64,000 nucleotides of DNA from Serripes groenlandicus (taxonomy: Eukaryota; Mollusca; Bivalvia; Cardiida; Cardiidae), in contig JASEVX010000001.1 in the NCBI GenBank assembly GCA_031761405.1, forward strand, positions 26,078,261 to 26,142,260, written 5' to 3'. Made by a program: the position numbers and the translations under genes. Every line of letters starts with the position of its first letter. Within the stretch, counting starts at the first letter, position 1. Positions 33,389 through 46,300 of the stretch are shown in pieces. The notes under the pieces are model-generated. The model was not told where the DNA came from. It did not search any database and saw only the letters and a list, made by a program, of their open reading frames with translations.

Positions 33389-36332
33389 GGGTATCACTAA
33401 ACAGAGTCTGGTAGAGTCCGGTAGAGTCTGGTAGAGTCTGGTCGTCAAATATCCCATTATATCACTGTTTTGTTGTGTTTTTGTATTGAAATGAATAAAA
33501 TAAAGTGCTATTGTATCATATAAATGAAAAAATAAAAGGTATCTGCCTATTTTAGTTCATTTTCGAGTGAATATAGCAATATTATATGCGTGAACACGGA
33601 CACTGGTAGAGTCTGGTCATTATTAAGCAATAAATACAAAGTTTTATACGATTTTTAAGTTATAAAAAGTTTAATTTGATTTATATGTGTATTATATATT
33701 TATTTCTTATATTATTTCAGCTGATAATCGGGAAAATAGTGGAAGATTGAGGATTTTTAACGATAACATTGTGTTTCGTAAATCAAAATGGCTGACGTGA
33801 AATTTCTGTTTATAATGCGGCCCTATCGTACATCCTGTAAGAGTAACACACTAAATTCTCTCTCTATTATGGGCCAACTAATTGATTAGGTGTGATCAAC
33901 AGATTAGTGTTATAATTACCAAGATTTTAAATGTATGTTAACTACTAGATTGGAATAATTTTATGTATTATATGTCATAAACATTAATTAAACCAACTGC
34001 TTAGAGAGCTATATACTTACTTAAAAGTAATTCATATGAAATTGCAGGATAAATTGAGTGACATCGACCAGAGTAAATTAATATTTTGTTCCTACGAAGA
34101 GTTTTCGACTTGTAAAGCCATTGACATATGTTTCCCACAAGCCACAAGAGTTCTTTGCGCGAAACATTTGAAGGATAATGCGGTAAATTTACTCAGTGTC
34201 TTCCTCAACCTTAGGTTAACCGCATTATTTGTAAACTCTTCGGACCTCATTCACAGAAATGGACCAAGAAATATCCAATACACATCCAAATTTGACATAT
34301 TTACAACGGATACTTACCAATTTGGAGAAGCATATGTTTCTCCCCAAACTCAAACATTCCTGGCTACCACAACAATGGTTTAATAATGCAAATGAGTCGT
34401 ACAACCATGTTATCAAAAGGACGACAAACTGGGTAGTCCAGAAATTGCCGACATGATAGAAAAGTTACAAGAACTTGAACAGTGTCAAACTCTTGATGTG
34501 AGAGGCGCAATGCACGACTCGGGTAAATATTGTTTGGTGACACAAGCGTCGGTGCTACACGTTTCTCATGCTACATGGACACAGTTAAGTCCTGACCAGA
34601 GATCAAGGTGATTTATGAAATTATTGAACTTTAAGTCGCATCACATTTCAAACATCACATCAACAGATAAGCAACTAACATTACCCTCCATTACGAGAAT
34701 TGAACGAAAACTCGGCACGCGCAAACGCCTGAAAAATTGCAAAACATACACAATTGAAAATAAAAAAACACAGATTATATTGAAACACATTCATGTTAAA
34801 AGGACTGCATATTTTAGTTGCAAACCAACAACAATATATTTTTTATCAATCATTAGCTAATACCTGTATGTCAGTTGTACATTCGACATTTTCAACAATA
34901 ATTCCTCTATATCTGTCTAAAATGTTAACGCTAGGACCAGGTTTAAATTTGAGTACTGGTTATGTCACCAGGAAGCAGACATAAAGAAGCGGAAAATATA
35001 AACCAAAAACAATGAATTAAAATCCAAAAAAAATGGAGCTCTGTGTATGGTCTTTTTTGTTAACCTACAATGAGATCACGTCACCAATTAGAAACGAATT
35101 GAATCAAACACACCTAAATCTTGAGGATACAAAAGAAACCGGCATACATCTGTTAGAGATTCGGGTTGAGACAAATGTGTTAAGGGACAATTCCTGGTTT
35201 GTCCTTTGCGTATCATTCGATTTAATAGCGAGCTGGCAGGGGAAGGGCTCTATATTGACTTATGAGTTTCGTGGGTAATGTTGGCCCCGGGTTCACATGT
35301 TGCCAATGTCTGCATACTAAACAAGCGCTGCGAGCACCCTAAGCAAGCACGCTCAACAGTGGTGCAGACACGGCCGGTAGCTGGGTGCTGCTGCTCGGCC
35401 ATGCTTTTGATCTTTATCATATGAATGTACATAGAACCAAAATCATAGAATAAAAAATTTAAAAAATGGAGCTCTGTGTAGGGTCATTTACGGCCCGGGT
35501 CCTCGTCAGGCGCACGGGCTCTATTTTGGTAACCTAAAATGGAAAACATAAAAATAATAAATAAAATAAAAGAATAAAATTCCCAAAATGATATAATATA
35601 GATCCAAACATTAAATTTTGGACCATGAGAGAGTTCCTCCACGTGGTGTGGCCTGAATACAATATTTCGCAAAATGCATTTTATGAACTATATCAGGATA
35701 TATATTTATTTTTCAAGTTAAAATATTTTTGCATATTTTTAAAAAAAAATGCAAATATGGTTTAGTTTGATTCTATTTTTTGCGGAATGTAGTAACTACA
35801 CACTCTCTTTAGTTTCATATGAATTACTTTTAAGTAAGTATATAGCTCTCTAAGTATTTGGTTTAATTAACGTTAATGACATATAAGACATAAAATTATT
35901 CGAATCTAGCAGAAATTTTTCGTCAGCCATTTTGATTTACGAAACACAATGTTATCGTTAAAAATCCTCAATCTTCCACTATTTTTCCGATTATCAGCTG
36001 AAATAATATAAGAAATAAATATATAATATGACACATATAAATCAAATTAAACTTTTTATAACTTAAAAATCGTATAAAACTTTGTATTTATTGCTTAATA
36101 ATGACCAGACTCTACCAGTGTCCGTGTTCACGCATATAATATTTCTATATTCACTCGAAAATGAACTAAAATAGGCAAATACCTTTTATTTTTTTATTTA
36201 TATGATACAATAGCACTTTATTTTATTCATTTCAATACAAAAACACAACAAAACAGTGATATACTGGGATATTTGACGACCAGACTCTACCGGACTCTAC
36301 CAGACTCTACCAGACTCTGTTTAGTGACACCG
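33389..36332 (+). mobile_element. MULE-like DNA transposon with long TIRs
   Basis: Ends (C/G)GGT(A/G)TCACTAAACAGAG are inverted. The left arm is about 650 bp (33389-34043) and the right about 520 bp (35812-36332); the right has lost some 130 bp. An 8-bp CTAGAAGG duplication flanks the element (33381-33388, 36333-36340). Four 10-bp AGAGTC(T/C)GGT subterminal repeats sit in both ends (33403-33442, 36280-36319). The interior has a degraded transposase and unrelated AT-rich DNA. Confidence 0.88.
34036..34613 (+). pseudogene. MULE-like transposase remnant
   Basis: Frame fragments read CKAIDICFPQATRVLCAKHL and WLPQQWFNNANESYNHVIKR, resembling the second half of a MULE transposase core (FP...C..H.. 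and NNA.ES.N..IK). A frameshift near 34,450 leads into MIEKLQELEQCQTLDVRGAM. Only part of the catalytic core is present, so the copy is dead. Superfamily assignment is by eye. Confidence 0.55.
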
Positions 36333-36599
36333 CTAGAAGGCATTGAAGAATGTTCTGATTTATTTTTACAAATGCTAGTTATTTGTAAACTGGTCATACA
36401 TATAATTGGAAACTGACTCTTACCATGGTTGATTGAATGACTTGAGCTTAACATTACTTTCGATGGTATATCAGTTCACCTAACATTTTCCCCTGGCTTT
36501 CTAGAATACTAAAATACTCCACATAACAATCTTCCAAGGCACATGGCTAACTTTGCATGATCTGGCTGAATGTTTTTAAGATGAAAACACTATGCATAC

Positions 36600-36675
36600 A
36601 GACTGAGAAAACTGTAATTTTTGACAAATATTTTCAAAAGTCCCATTTATAATGATGTATGTTGGAAAGGGTAAA
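36600..36675 (+). mobile_element. MITE right-end fragment
   Basis: ttttcaaaagtcccatttat and gatgtatgttggaaagggta. Confidence 0.5.
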
Positions 36676-37184
36676 GTTTAGCCCCTTGCCTGATGTAAAT
36701 TACTTGATTTCTGTGACTAATCTGAATACATTGTCAGAATGGTGTAATTGATCCAAAATGAACATATCCAAAATGAACAATATATGTTCCTATTCAACAA
36801 CATTTCCCTTTGAACCCCTATCTCCTTTTCTGGTCTTTAATTTGTAAAACATGAAACAGCATCAGGTTATTTGTTAATAAGTTCCAGACTTAGTGTCTGA
36901 ACAACTGATTATGTATGTATATAATTATGTTGTTTGAAAAAAAAGTGGATAGTGAAAGATCTTATCAGACCTTGAACATGTACAGATTCTCAGAGTTATC
37001 AATGATGATAACTTTTCCTTTTTTTAATTGTTGTTGCGCAATTATAAAAGCTTTTGAAAAGGGTACAGGGAGTAAACTATTTTTACTAGAAGCCAGGATA
37101 AAAATGTAATAAGTGTTTAAGTAAGACTACTCCCCACACAATTGTTTCATGTATAAATTGTTAAGTTTAGTTGCTTCTTTCAAA

Positions 37185-37258
37185 TCATGTACCTGCTGAG
37201 ATTTGAACTCAGAACTCTTGTTAGACCAGGTGTTCTACCATTAAACTACAGTATAGGT
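37185..37258 (-). mobile_element. tRNA-like sequence (Val-like loop), probably SINE head or pseudo-tRNA
   Basis: Minus strand gives tagtttaatggtagaaca, loop ctaacaa, and the T arm ctgagttcaaatctcag. The acceptor stem does not pair, so a working tRNA is unlikely. Confidence 0.45.
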
Positions 37259-37891
37259 TTTTACTTTGAGCAGCAGTTTATGAAAATATGTATAATTTTA
37301 TTACCAGTAAAGTATAAGATTTTTTTTTGTTACAATGAATGTATACTAGTTTAAATTTTACCAGAAAAATGGATTTCACAATAAATTACATAGAAAACAG
37401 AAAAGATATACATTTCGGTGGTATTTCAGTTATATCAGAGGACAGAACAATTATGTGAGGTCACTGGGTGACTTATAACTGACATTAATTATGATTTATA
37501 ATATAGCCTTTTCTGTTGAAAAACAGTTCTATGACATCATTGGTTGTTGTGCATGAAAGTGTTTTCCTCTCTTTTAGGTTGGAGGATATATGGCTTAAGA
37601 CATTTACTATGTATACCTCAAAACCAGGGTGAACTGATTCTGGTCATCCTTTCATGATTTGACAAATGCTAGGTCATAGACATAAACTGTTAAACTGTAC
37701 AATGTAAAAAAGTATATTGAAGGCAAATAATTTGAAATTGACTGAAGTTTTGTTTGTTTACTACATTTACTTAAATATATTAATAAACGTCTTAAAGTAA
37801 ATACAACTAGACAGTCGAAGATATGATAGTTTAGCTATTTCCATGAGTGGGGTCAACATTTGACAAGACAAGACAGCTTCGGCTTCAAATG

Positions 37892-38019
37892 ACAGATACA
37901 GACAAAAACAATACACACTATGTGACGTAACGCGATGTGACGTAAGCATCGTGGAACAGATACAGACAAAAACAATACACACGATGTGACGTCACGTGAT
38001 TTGACGAAAGCATCGTGGA
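37892..38019. repeat. 64-bp tandem duplication with TGACGT(C/A)A sites
   Basis: Two copies of a unit beginning acagatacagacaaaaacaa, with a period of 64 bp. Each copy carries two TGACG motifs. The second contains a palindromic CRE at 37987-37994. Confidence 0.7.
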
Positions 38020-38389
38020 ACGGTTCTCAACAGATACTAACAAATAATTTAGAAATGAAGTTATATTTTTAAGCAAATTATTGATATAATAAATATCCTA
38101 CCTTGAAATGAAGCTATGTCGATACAGAAACAGAATTGTTCGTCCTTTTCAGTTTAAATAATATCCGAGGCCAGTGTAACGAACGATAACTTCCGTTGAA
38201 ATATTTACAATCATTTTCAAGTGTTAATTGCTTCTCTATATTGCCAAGATATAAAATCCATGAAATAACTATGACAGGTACAAAAGAATAGTCGACTTAC
38301 CCTTCATAAAGTCCTTGCAGTGAATGAAATCCATTTGTGACGAGTCAAACTATCTTTTCCTACCATTCCTGTCGTTTTCCTTTTGTTAA

Positions 38390-38800
38390 CTATTTATTAC
38401 TTGCCTTACAATGACGTTACTTTCGTTGCAATGACGTCACATTTGGATGTGTTTACTTCCGGTTGAGAAAATATCATTTTAAAATTAGAAAACGAGTGCA
38501 ATTACACGCAAATTATCACGTGTCAGATTCCTTGTTTTCTTTCCTTTATCGAGAAGGAATTTAATTTAATTTTTCTCTCTAGTTCTTAGTATTTTTTTAT
38601 TTGTCAAAACATACGAATATCGTGAATGCGGGTTTTACCGGTTACGAAATTAATAGGTTACGGTAATTTGTCCGTCCAGTAAGACCGGAAGCAAAATGGC
38701 CGAAAAAAAGTGCTATGGGGTTGAGATTTGATATGTGAAAAACAGTAAGATTGTAATGAATTCTCGTTGTTTTGATCTCGTATGATGTGTTCGTACGGGT
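38390..38800 (+). promoter_or_regulatory. candidate promoter / TSS region of WDR81
   Basis: A perfect CRE (TGACGTCA) is at 38432-38439, with a near-CRE (TGACGTTA) at 38412. An ETS-type ACCGGAAG directly precedes CAAAATGGCCG, a YY1-like start-site motif, near 38,683-38,704. The stretch is richer in CpG than its surroundings and lies 1.4 kb before the first recognised exon. A short ORF opens at the ATGGCC but stops after 11 codons, so it is not the WDR81 start. It could also serve a divergent transcript. Confidence 0.4.
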
Positions 38801-39041
38801 AACCTATAGGCGTGCTTCGCTCGAGCCTTTGGCTCGAGCTTTCACACGTATAACATAAACATTTATGATTAAGCGTTAATTAGCCATTTCATGTCGCAGA
38901 TCAATAGTGAAAGGTTTATTACGAGCAAACAAGTTGTGTCTTCTGCATCAGGCCTGATTGTTTTATAGAAAATAAACATTATATCTGTTTTTCTATTATT
39001 GTGTCAGTGTGATCAATCAACCATTACAATAGCTGTTATTT

Positions 39042-39166
39042 AACCTTTTCCCACTTATTAAAAAAATAAATATAGATGCATCTGCAGCAGACGACTTTTG
39101 CCACAATGTTTTTAACTTTATTAAAATGTCATCTGCTGCAGATGTGTTGTATGTGGGAAACGGAAT
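39042..39166 (+). mobile_element. short MITE derivative
   Basis: Only about 125 bp. TIRs and CTGCAGCAGACGAC/GTCATCTGCTGCAG are kept while the central hairpin is deleted. Confidence 0.82.
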
Positions 39167-39470
39167 AGGGAAATGAACCTATTTTGGGCCTATTTTGGGC
39201 CTCTATTAAAGGGCTAATTCCTGAGTCTGTTTTCATGTAGCCGCCTGTCCGCTCTATTCTTTTTTCGTTCTATGTCTTTCATGAATTTTGAAACTATGTA
39301 GGGAGAATTATGTTTTAGGTACAAATTACTGTTTGGCATATATATGTAAGGTATCATGATCTTTTGCATTTTCAGCAATACTTTAAAGTACTATTTGAAG
39401 ATGCACATTTTGGAAGTTAACTAAGTTAGGAAATTTAGATTATTCTTTCATTTCTAGGTACATAGTGAGC

Positions 39471-39708
39471 TTAACCCTTTCCCACATATAAAGCGCTTGT
39501 TGATACCTCTGCAGCAGACAACTTTTGAAAACATTGTGATAAAAAGAGAAATTGCTTAGAACGAGAAATTTCCCCCTTTTGCCACATTGTTTTCAACTTT
39601 AATCAATTATTACACTTTCATTTATCAAGTTATTATATAGATTAGCAATGATGATTTCAAAGTAACAAAGTAATCTGCTGCAGATTTGTTGTATGTGGGA
39701 AAGGGTTA
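39471..39708 (+). mobile_element. CACAT-type TTAA MITE
   Basis: ttaaccctttcccacatata to tgtatgtgggaaagggtta. In the region upstream of WDR81 exon a. Confidence 0.9.
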
Positions 39709-39909
39709 CAAACCTTACATTTGGTTCTGCTTACATGACATAGTGATCCTCAAATTGGTCAACATGTTCTTACTTTGCTCCTAGCAAACAAAAGAATATT
39801 TGTGGATGCAGGATAGGGGAGATAAACCTGCAATGTCTAAAACTTAAGTTATGTTTATTATTATTGTTTAACTCTAAGCTAAACTCATCTAGTTTATAGG
39901 ACATATCAA

Positions 39910-40103
39910 GCCTTTCCCACATGCAGGCACATTTTAAAACTACTGTTGCAGGTGACTTTTGGAAATATTGTGGTAAAAGGAGAAATTGCTAATTATACAT
40001 TTGCTACAATAATTCTACTTTCACTTTCAGAGATTTTCCACTTTTTTGCTTCAATGTTTTCAACTTTGTCTGCTACAGATTTGTTGTATATAAGAAAGGG
40101 TTA
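39910..40103 (+). mobile_element. TTAA MITE, diverged
   Basis: Ends gttgtatataagaaagggttaa. The WDR81 exon a acceptor follows 36 bp later. Confidence 0.8.
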
Positions 40104-40139
40104 AGATGAAAACTTATATTTTATGTTTGCAAATTTCAG

Positions 40140-40318
40140 GTGCATGAAGAATGGCTATCGGGATTGAGACAGAGATCGATAAAAGATCTAACAAAAACAA
40201 GAACACTAAGCAAGGCAGATGCAGCTCTTTTCCTGGCCCCATCTAATCAGTCTCTTCCAAAACACTGGTCCCGTGTATGCATCAAAGTTGTCAACAAAAG
40301 CAATAATCTGGTCACAGG
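40140..40318 (+). CDS. WDR81: WDR81 exon a (N-terminal, first one recognised)
   Basis: Acceptor ...aaatttcag, donor gtaagc. It reads [13 protein letters not shown] and matches the WDR81 block before the kinase-like region. The exon has no usable in-frame Met, so at least one upstream coding exon must supply the start. It ends with two bases of a codon, and exon b completes a glycine. A TTAA MITE ends 36 bp before the acceptor. Confidence 0.85.
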
Positions 40319-43300
40319 GTAAGCTTTCTATAAGTAAACATCAATGTTCCTGATACAGACAACATTCGATACCTCTGCAGGAGACAACGTTTTGAGAAGT
40401 TTTGATAATTGCAAAAAAAAAGCATTTTTTCCCCCTAGGAGTAGGATTGCTTTTCTCTCAAGTCAACAAATTAGTGAAAGTGAGACTAAGATGTTGCTTT
40501 TCTGGTGGAGAATATTTGAATTTAGCTCAAAGTTAAAGTTTTTGTTTTTTCACTTTTATCACATAGAACAAGTGCTTAGGGCTTTCAAACTTGGATCAAA
40601 TACTTCCATCACATTGTATGCTGTAGATGTAGATTCATGATTGTCACTTATTGTTTTGAGTAAAAAAGTATGAACTTTGGTGGTTTTTGAGAATTGGATA
40701 TATAGATTCTTCAATTTTTGTGAGATTTGCTTCCAATTATTTTACAAATATTTTGTCTTTTTTAACCCTTTTCCTCATATAGACACTTTCTGACGCCTCT
40801 GCAGCAGACACCTTTTTGAAAACATAGTGACAAAAGCAGAAATTGCTCAAAACAATCAATTTCTCCTTTTGCCACAATGTTTTCCACTTTAAGTCATAGG
40901 TTATCTGTTATCAGCAGACGACTTTGAACATGTTTTGCCAAGAAATAGAAAATCGTTATAATTGAATGGATAACCAATGACTAAAAGTTGAAAACATTGT
41001 GGCAAAAGGAGAAATTGCACGTTTTGTGCAATTTCTTCTTTTGTCACTATGTTTCCAAAAAGCCGTCTGCTGCAGAGGCGTCAGAAAGCGTCTATATGAG
41101 GGAAAGGGTTAAAGAAACTCAAATACACTGCTAATTTAGAGCTCTGTCATTTTATCAAATACCGTGTTTTATTGTCAGCAAAATTGTTCATCATATATTT
41201 CACATTATATCTTGATATATTCTTCAAGAAACCATTATACTGATGCTGACGATTTTTCATGCAGCAGATGACTTCTGAAAACATCAAAGTATGCAATTTC
41301 TCCACTCCCACAATAACAACATAACCCTTTCCCACCTGTAGACGCAATGTTTTCAAAAGTCTGTCTTCTGCAGATGCGTCAAAATGCATCTATTGGTGGG
41401 AAAGGGTTAAGTATAATTTGTTCCAGGCTTCACAATGGACCACTGTATAACGCTAAGCCAGCTTCATCCTGTATGGAACATCTGGTACAGAGTGCACATG
41501 AAAACTTCAGGACCTTGTGGGCGGTTGCGCATGTGCAATACAGTCTGGAAGATATGGAGACATTCCATAGAGCCGAGAATCAGGTACAATATTGATAAGA
41601 GCTGCACTCTAGGAAAACCTGCCTTTATAGTGTATTTGTCACAAGCATCAAAAGAGATCTGTTTACACTTCTTTGCTAACTGTTTGACTCATTCACGAAG
41701 AGTGCAGATCCAGATCATACTGGGCGGATGCACCACTCCTAAGGAAAAGTTAGCATTATTGAAGCTGACATTTGAGTACATTGTTATGAAAGTAAAACTT
41801 CCTCATGATAAGTAATTAAAGCCATTTTCCACCTGAGGACGAATCTTGTCACATCTGCAGCAGAAAACTATGGGAAAAGGAGAAATTGCTTATAATGCGC
41901 AATTTCTCCTTTTGAAGCAAAGTTTTCTACTCTATTGAATAATATAGTATTATACCCCCAGATACATAGTATATGGGGGCTATATAGGAGTCACGCTTGT
42001 CGGTCCGTTGGTCTGTGGACATTTCTTGTGAACACTTTTTCTCAGCAACCCTTGGTCGGAATTCAATATAACTTAACAAGAATGATTGATACCAAGCCTA
42101 GTTGTGCATATTGTTGGCGTGTTGCACTGGAATTATTTTTAAATGAGTTATGGCACCTAGAATTTCTCATACATATGTATATTGTCAGGCACCAGCTGGG
42201 GGTATTCATCCCCTTCAGTGATATTTCTTGTTCATTCAAAGATATATTCCATATTTTTACCGAAATGTTTTCAAAGTTGTCTTTTGTAGATTTGCTGTAT
42301 ATGAGAAAGAATAAACTTTCCCACAATTTCATTCAACACTATCATCTCTTTAACTATTTTGCCAATTTGAAGCAAACTTCACATGGAAGATTGTTCAAAG
42401 AATAAAATTCTATTTAGAACTCTTGTTGCTGCATCATCAAAAAGGGAAAATGACAAACCTTTTAAATTCTTCTTCTCTGAAATTGCTTGTTTGATTTCAT
42501 GAGTTTGCAGATTTGTATTTTTAAGTGACCCTCTACTAAAAATCTAAAATTGTCTAAATATTATGTCCACTAAGAGGCATAATAAAAGGGGTAAAATGAA
42601 ATTATTTAATCTGCTCTGAAAGGGATTTTCTAATTTCAAGATAATCTGTCAGAAAAGTTACTTAGGAGATCTTTTTCGAAGTCTGTTCAAATTATTTTGA
42701 TCTATAGGTTAAAAAAAAAAGTGGTCCCTTTGGGTATGGACATATGTTGCAGATTCACTTTAATTTTTAAAAAAGCTTTAAGTTGCTTTGATCATGATAA
42801 TTCAATGTCCTGTAAATATTGATCCTTTCCCTCATATGACAATTCTGCAGCAGACGACTTTGCACATATTTTGTCAAAAATTAGAAAATCTCTGTAATTG
42901 AATGGATGACCTACCGGTATGACTAAAAGTGGAAAACATTGTGGCAAAAGGAGAAGCAATTTCTTCTTTTGTCACTATGTTTTCAAAAAGCTGTCTGCAG
43001 CAGAGGCGTCAGAAAGTGTCTAAATGAGGGAAAGGGTTAAAGAGTACATTCTCGGATGAAAAATCCGGGCTCTCATTGCCCTCTTGTTTTAAAAACGGAA
43101 ACACTGGTGGAGAGGAATGGAAAATCGGGGCAAAGAGAGTGTTTGAGATAAGGTTGAATTGAGGTTTAACAAAACCAAGAGTTTGTAAGAAACATGATAC
43201 CTGAAATTTATCTTATTTTGTTTTGTTGCAGCTGACCAAGGTTCTACGAAGTTACTTCCAAAGATTGAATCCGACAATAAACATAAAAGTTCCTGAACAT

Positions 43301-46300
43301 TCTGCTGAAAGTCAGGCCTCCCCAAGACACAACACATATCTCCATGACAACTATCACCATGGAAACAACATCATTCCTACTTATGCTGTGATAGAGTTGA
43401 AATCCACATTTTTCCTAGTTCAGCCATTTGTTAGCAGTTCTGTTAAAGACATAGTGTCGTATAGTCCTGCTGTATTTAACACGTCCCATGCCAAATCTTT
43501 GTTTGTGTTGTATCAGATATTAAGGGCAATTCTTCACTTACACCAGATGGGTTTAAACTGTGGGGATCTACATCTGCATAATGTGAGGGTGGATGATAAA
43601 CTATGGGTACAACTGTCTGTACCCCATGTGGATTCTTTAGTGAGGATGGCCGAAGGAAATGTTTCTTCTACACATTTCAATCAAATAAATACGCATCATT
43701 CATCCAGGGATAATGTTAGTTTAGTTAGTAATTTGTCACACGAAGGTAAGGGAGGGAATGATGGGAGGGTTAGTGAATGTGAAAGTTTTGTGATTGATGG
43801 TGTGAAAATTGTGGAGGAGCTCAGAACTTTAGATTTCGAAATTGAGGATTTAGCTAAACTAACGGAAGACTGGGTTCAATATCGAATGAATAATTTCAAT
43901 TATTTGATGATACTCAACTATCTTGCAGGACGCAGAATGGATGACCCAAACCATCACCCCGTGTTACCCTGGGTCATGGACTTCAGCAGCTCAAATCGGG
44001 GCTATAGGGATCTCTCCATGTCTAAGTTTAGAATTAACAAAGGGGACAGTCAACTAGATTTCACATATGAGGCTATGGGAGATATGACTGGGAATTCATC
44101 GGAACATATTCCACCTCATCATGTGTCTGATGTGCTATCTGATATAACTTACTATGTATATAAAGCCCGAAGAACGCCGAAAAATATCCTTTGTACATAT
44201 GTACGGACAAAATGGGTACCTAATGAATACCCTTTGAGTATAGAAAGGATGTATCACTGGACCCCGGACGAATGTATCCCAGAATTATTCACCGATCCAT
44301 CCATTTTTACCTCCACTCATGAAGATCTACCTGACCTTGAACTTCCTACATGGTGCTCATCTGCTGCCGAGTTTATAGAACGTCACATGGCGGTGTTGGA
44401 GAGTGATCAAGTATCCAGAAGGTTGCATCATTGGATTGATCTGACATTTGGGTGTAAGGTAAGTCAATCTTCAAGATCTTTAGATCTCTAGATAAGGGCT
44501 GAATTTAATATTCTTTATCCTTTCCCGATTATGAAAACGTCTGATTTAAAATCTGTTAAAGCTCTTCAAATGAAGGTTTAATTATTGATTAGAACGGATT
44601 GTGGCAAAAGGAGAAATTGCTGATCATGACACTTAAATCTTAAATGGAAGAGTCACTCATGAGATTGTATAGAGAAACTGGCTTTACACATTATTGTTAA
44701 ACTGATTTGACAGGGAAATGATTTAATAATTCATTTCCAAGAATACTGGCACCTTTTGACACTTCTTCTGGGAACGACTTTTGAAAACATTGTGAGAAAA
44801 GTGGAAATTGCTCAGAACTAGAAATTTCTTGATTCCTGCAAATCTTTCTTTAAATTATACATTCATGCACATTTCACTTAATTTCCCCCAGACGATCCAG
44901 TCTTCATCTTTAGATTTCTTTTGTTGGAAAGGGCGTTCAAATACATTTGATAAAACTGAATACAACTTATTTGTGTTCCTTTATGTACAGCTATCAGGGT
45001 TGTCTGCAGTTCGGTCCAAAAATGTTTACCTCCACTTGGTAGATCAGCATAAAAACTTGATGAACCATGGGGTGGTACAGTTATTCAACCAACCACACCC
45101 GAAACGCGTCCCCAGTGACCAGACATCTACCATATTTGCTCCCAGAGTCAGGAAAAAAGAGGTAAGTTGTTGTTTTACTATGGACAGAAGGAATTCATGA
45201 GGCCTTTATTATAATCATTACATGTATATATTTATTAATTTAGTGTTTTACTTTAGAAGAAATTAACGTTTCCTTCATAATAATCATGATATATTTATTA
45301 AGCTGGTGTTTTACTTCAGAAAAAATGAATGATGTCTTTACTATAATCATGATGTATTTATTAAGTTGTTTTTTCACTTCAGAAAGAATCAATGATGCCT
45401 TTATTATAATCATGGTACATGTATATTTATTATGTTGTTTTTTTTACTTCAGAAAAAATGAATGATGCCTTTATTATAATCATGATATATTTATTAAGTT
45501 GGTGTTTTACTTCAGAAGAAATTAATGTTTCCTTCATAATAATCTTGATTAAGTAACTAGTTGGTATTTTACTTCAAAAGAAATTGCCGATGTTTTTATT
45601 ATAATCATATCAAAATGCGACTGTATGTTGGAAAAGGTTTATATTGAATTATATGAGGAGTTATTTTCCTCTTTATATGTCACAGACTATATCTTTGATT
45701 AACCTTTCCCACTTGTAGACCCATTTTGACGCATCTACAGCAAACGACTTTTGAAAACATTTTTATTTTTATTGAAAATTAAAAAATAACTTACAGAGAT
45801 TTTTCACATTTTTATTCAGATGTTTTCAAAGTCGTCTGCTGCTGCTTTGTTGTATGTGGGAAAGGATTAACACTATCCCACATACAAAAAATCAGCAGCA
45901 GACGACTTTGAAAACATATGAGGGAAAGGGGTAACTTAACAGTTACATTGTTCATGTTTATGTTTACATTCTGCTTTTACAGATGATTATCACAGCAAGT
46001 AAAGACCCTGCATCATCAGAAAGGTAAAATATAGTTAGGAATAGCTTTGTTAAGAGCGAAGTTGAAGAGACTGTATACATGAGGGAGAAAGTTTGTTTTG
46101 TTGGGGTTTTACGCCGTTTTCAACATTATTTCAGATATATCACAACGATATTTCACACATTCATGATCCCTGGTTGAACAAACCAGTACTAGGCTAGGAA
46201 ATGTGCCTTGCCCAAGAGCACTCCACTATGATCACAGTGCCGCGACCAGGGATCGAACCTGGGACACCCGGATCCAAAATCCCTGATGCTAATCGCTCGG

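Larger units (their letters stand above)
36341..37890. other. no gene seen
   Basis: AT-rich, with one MITE scrap and one tRNA-like sequence. A 5' exon of WDR81 could lie between here and 40,140 but none was identified. Confidence 0.5.

Noticed and set aside
38695..38730. ATGGCC start as the WDR81 initiation codon
   Set aside because: It stops after 11 codons, and no donor near it gives the phase needed by exon a.
43089..43337. 82-codon minus-strand frame
   Set aside because: It overlaps WDR81 exon c in antisense and has no family features.
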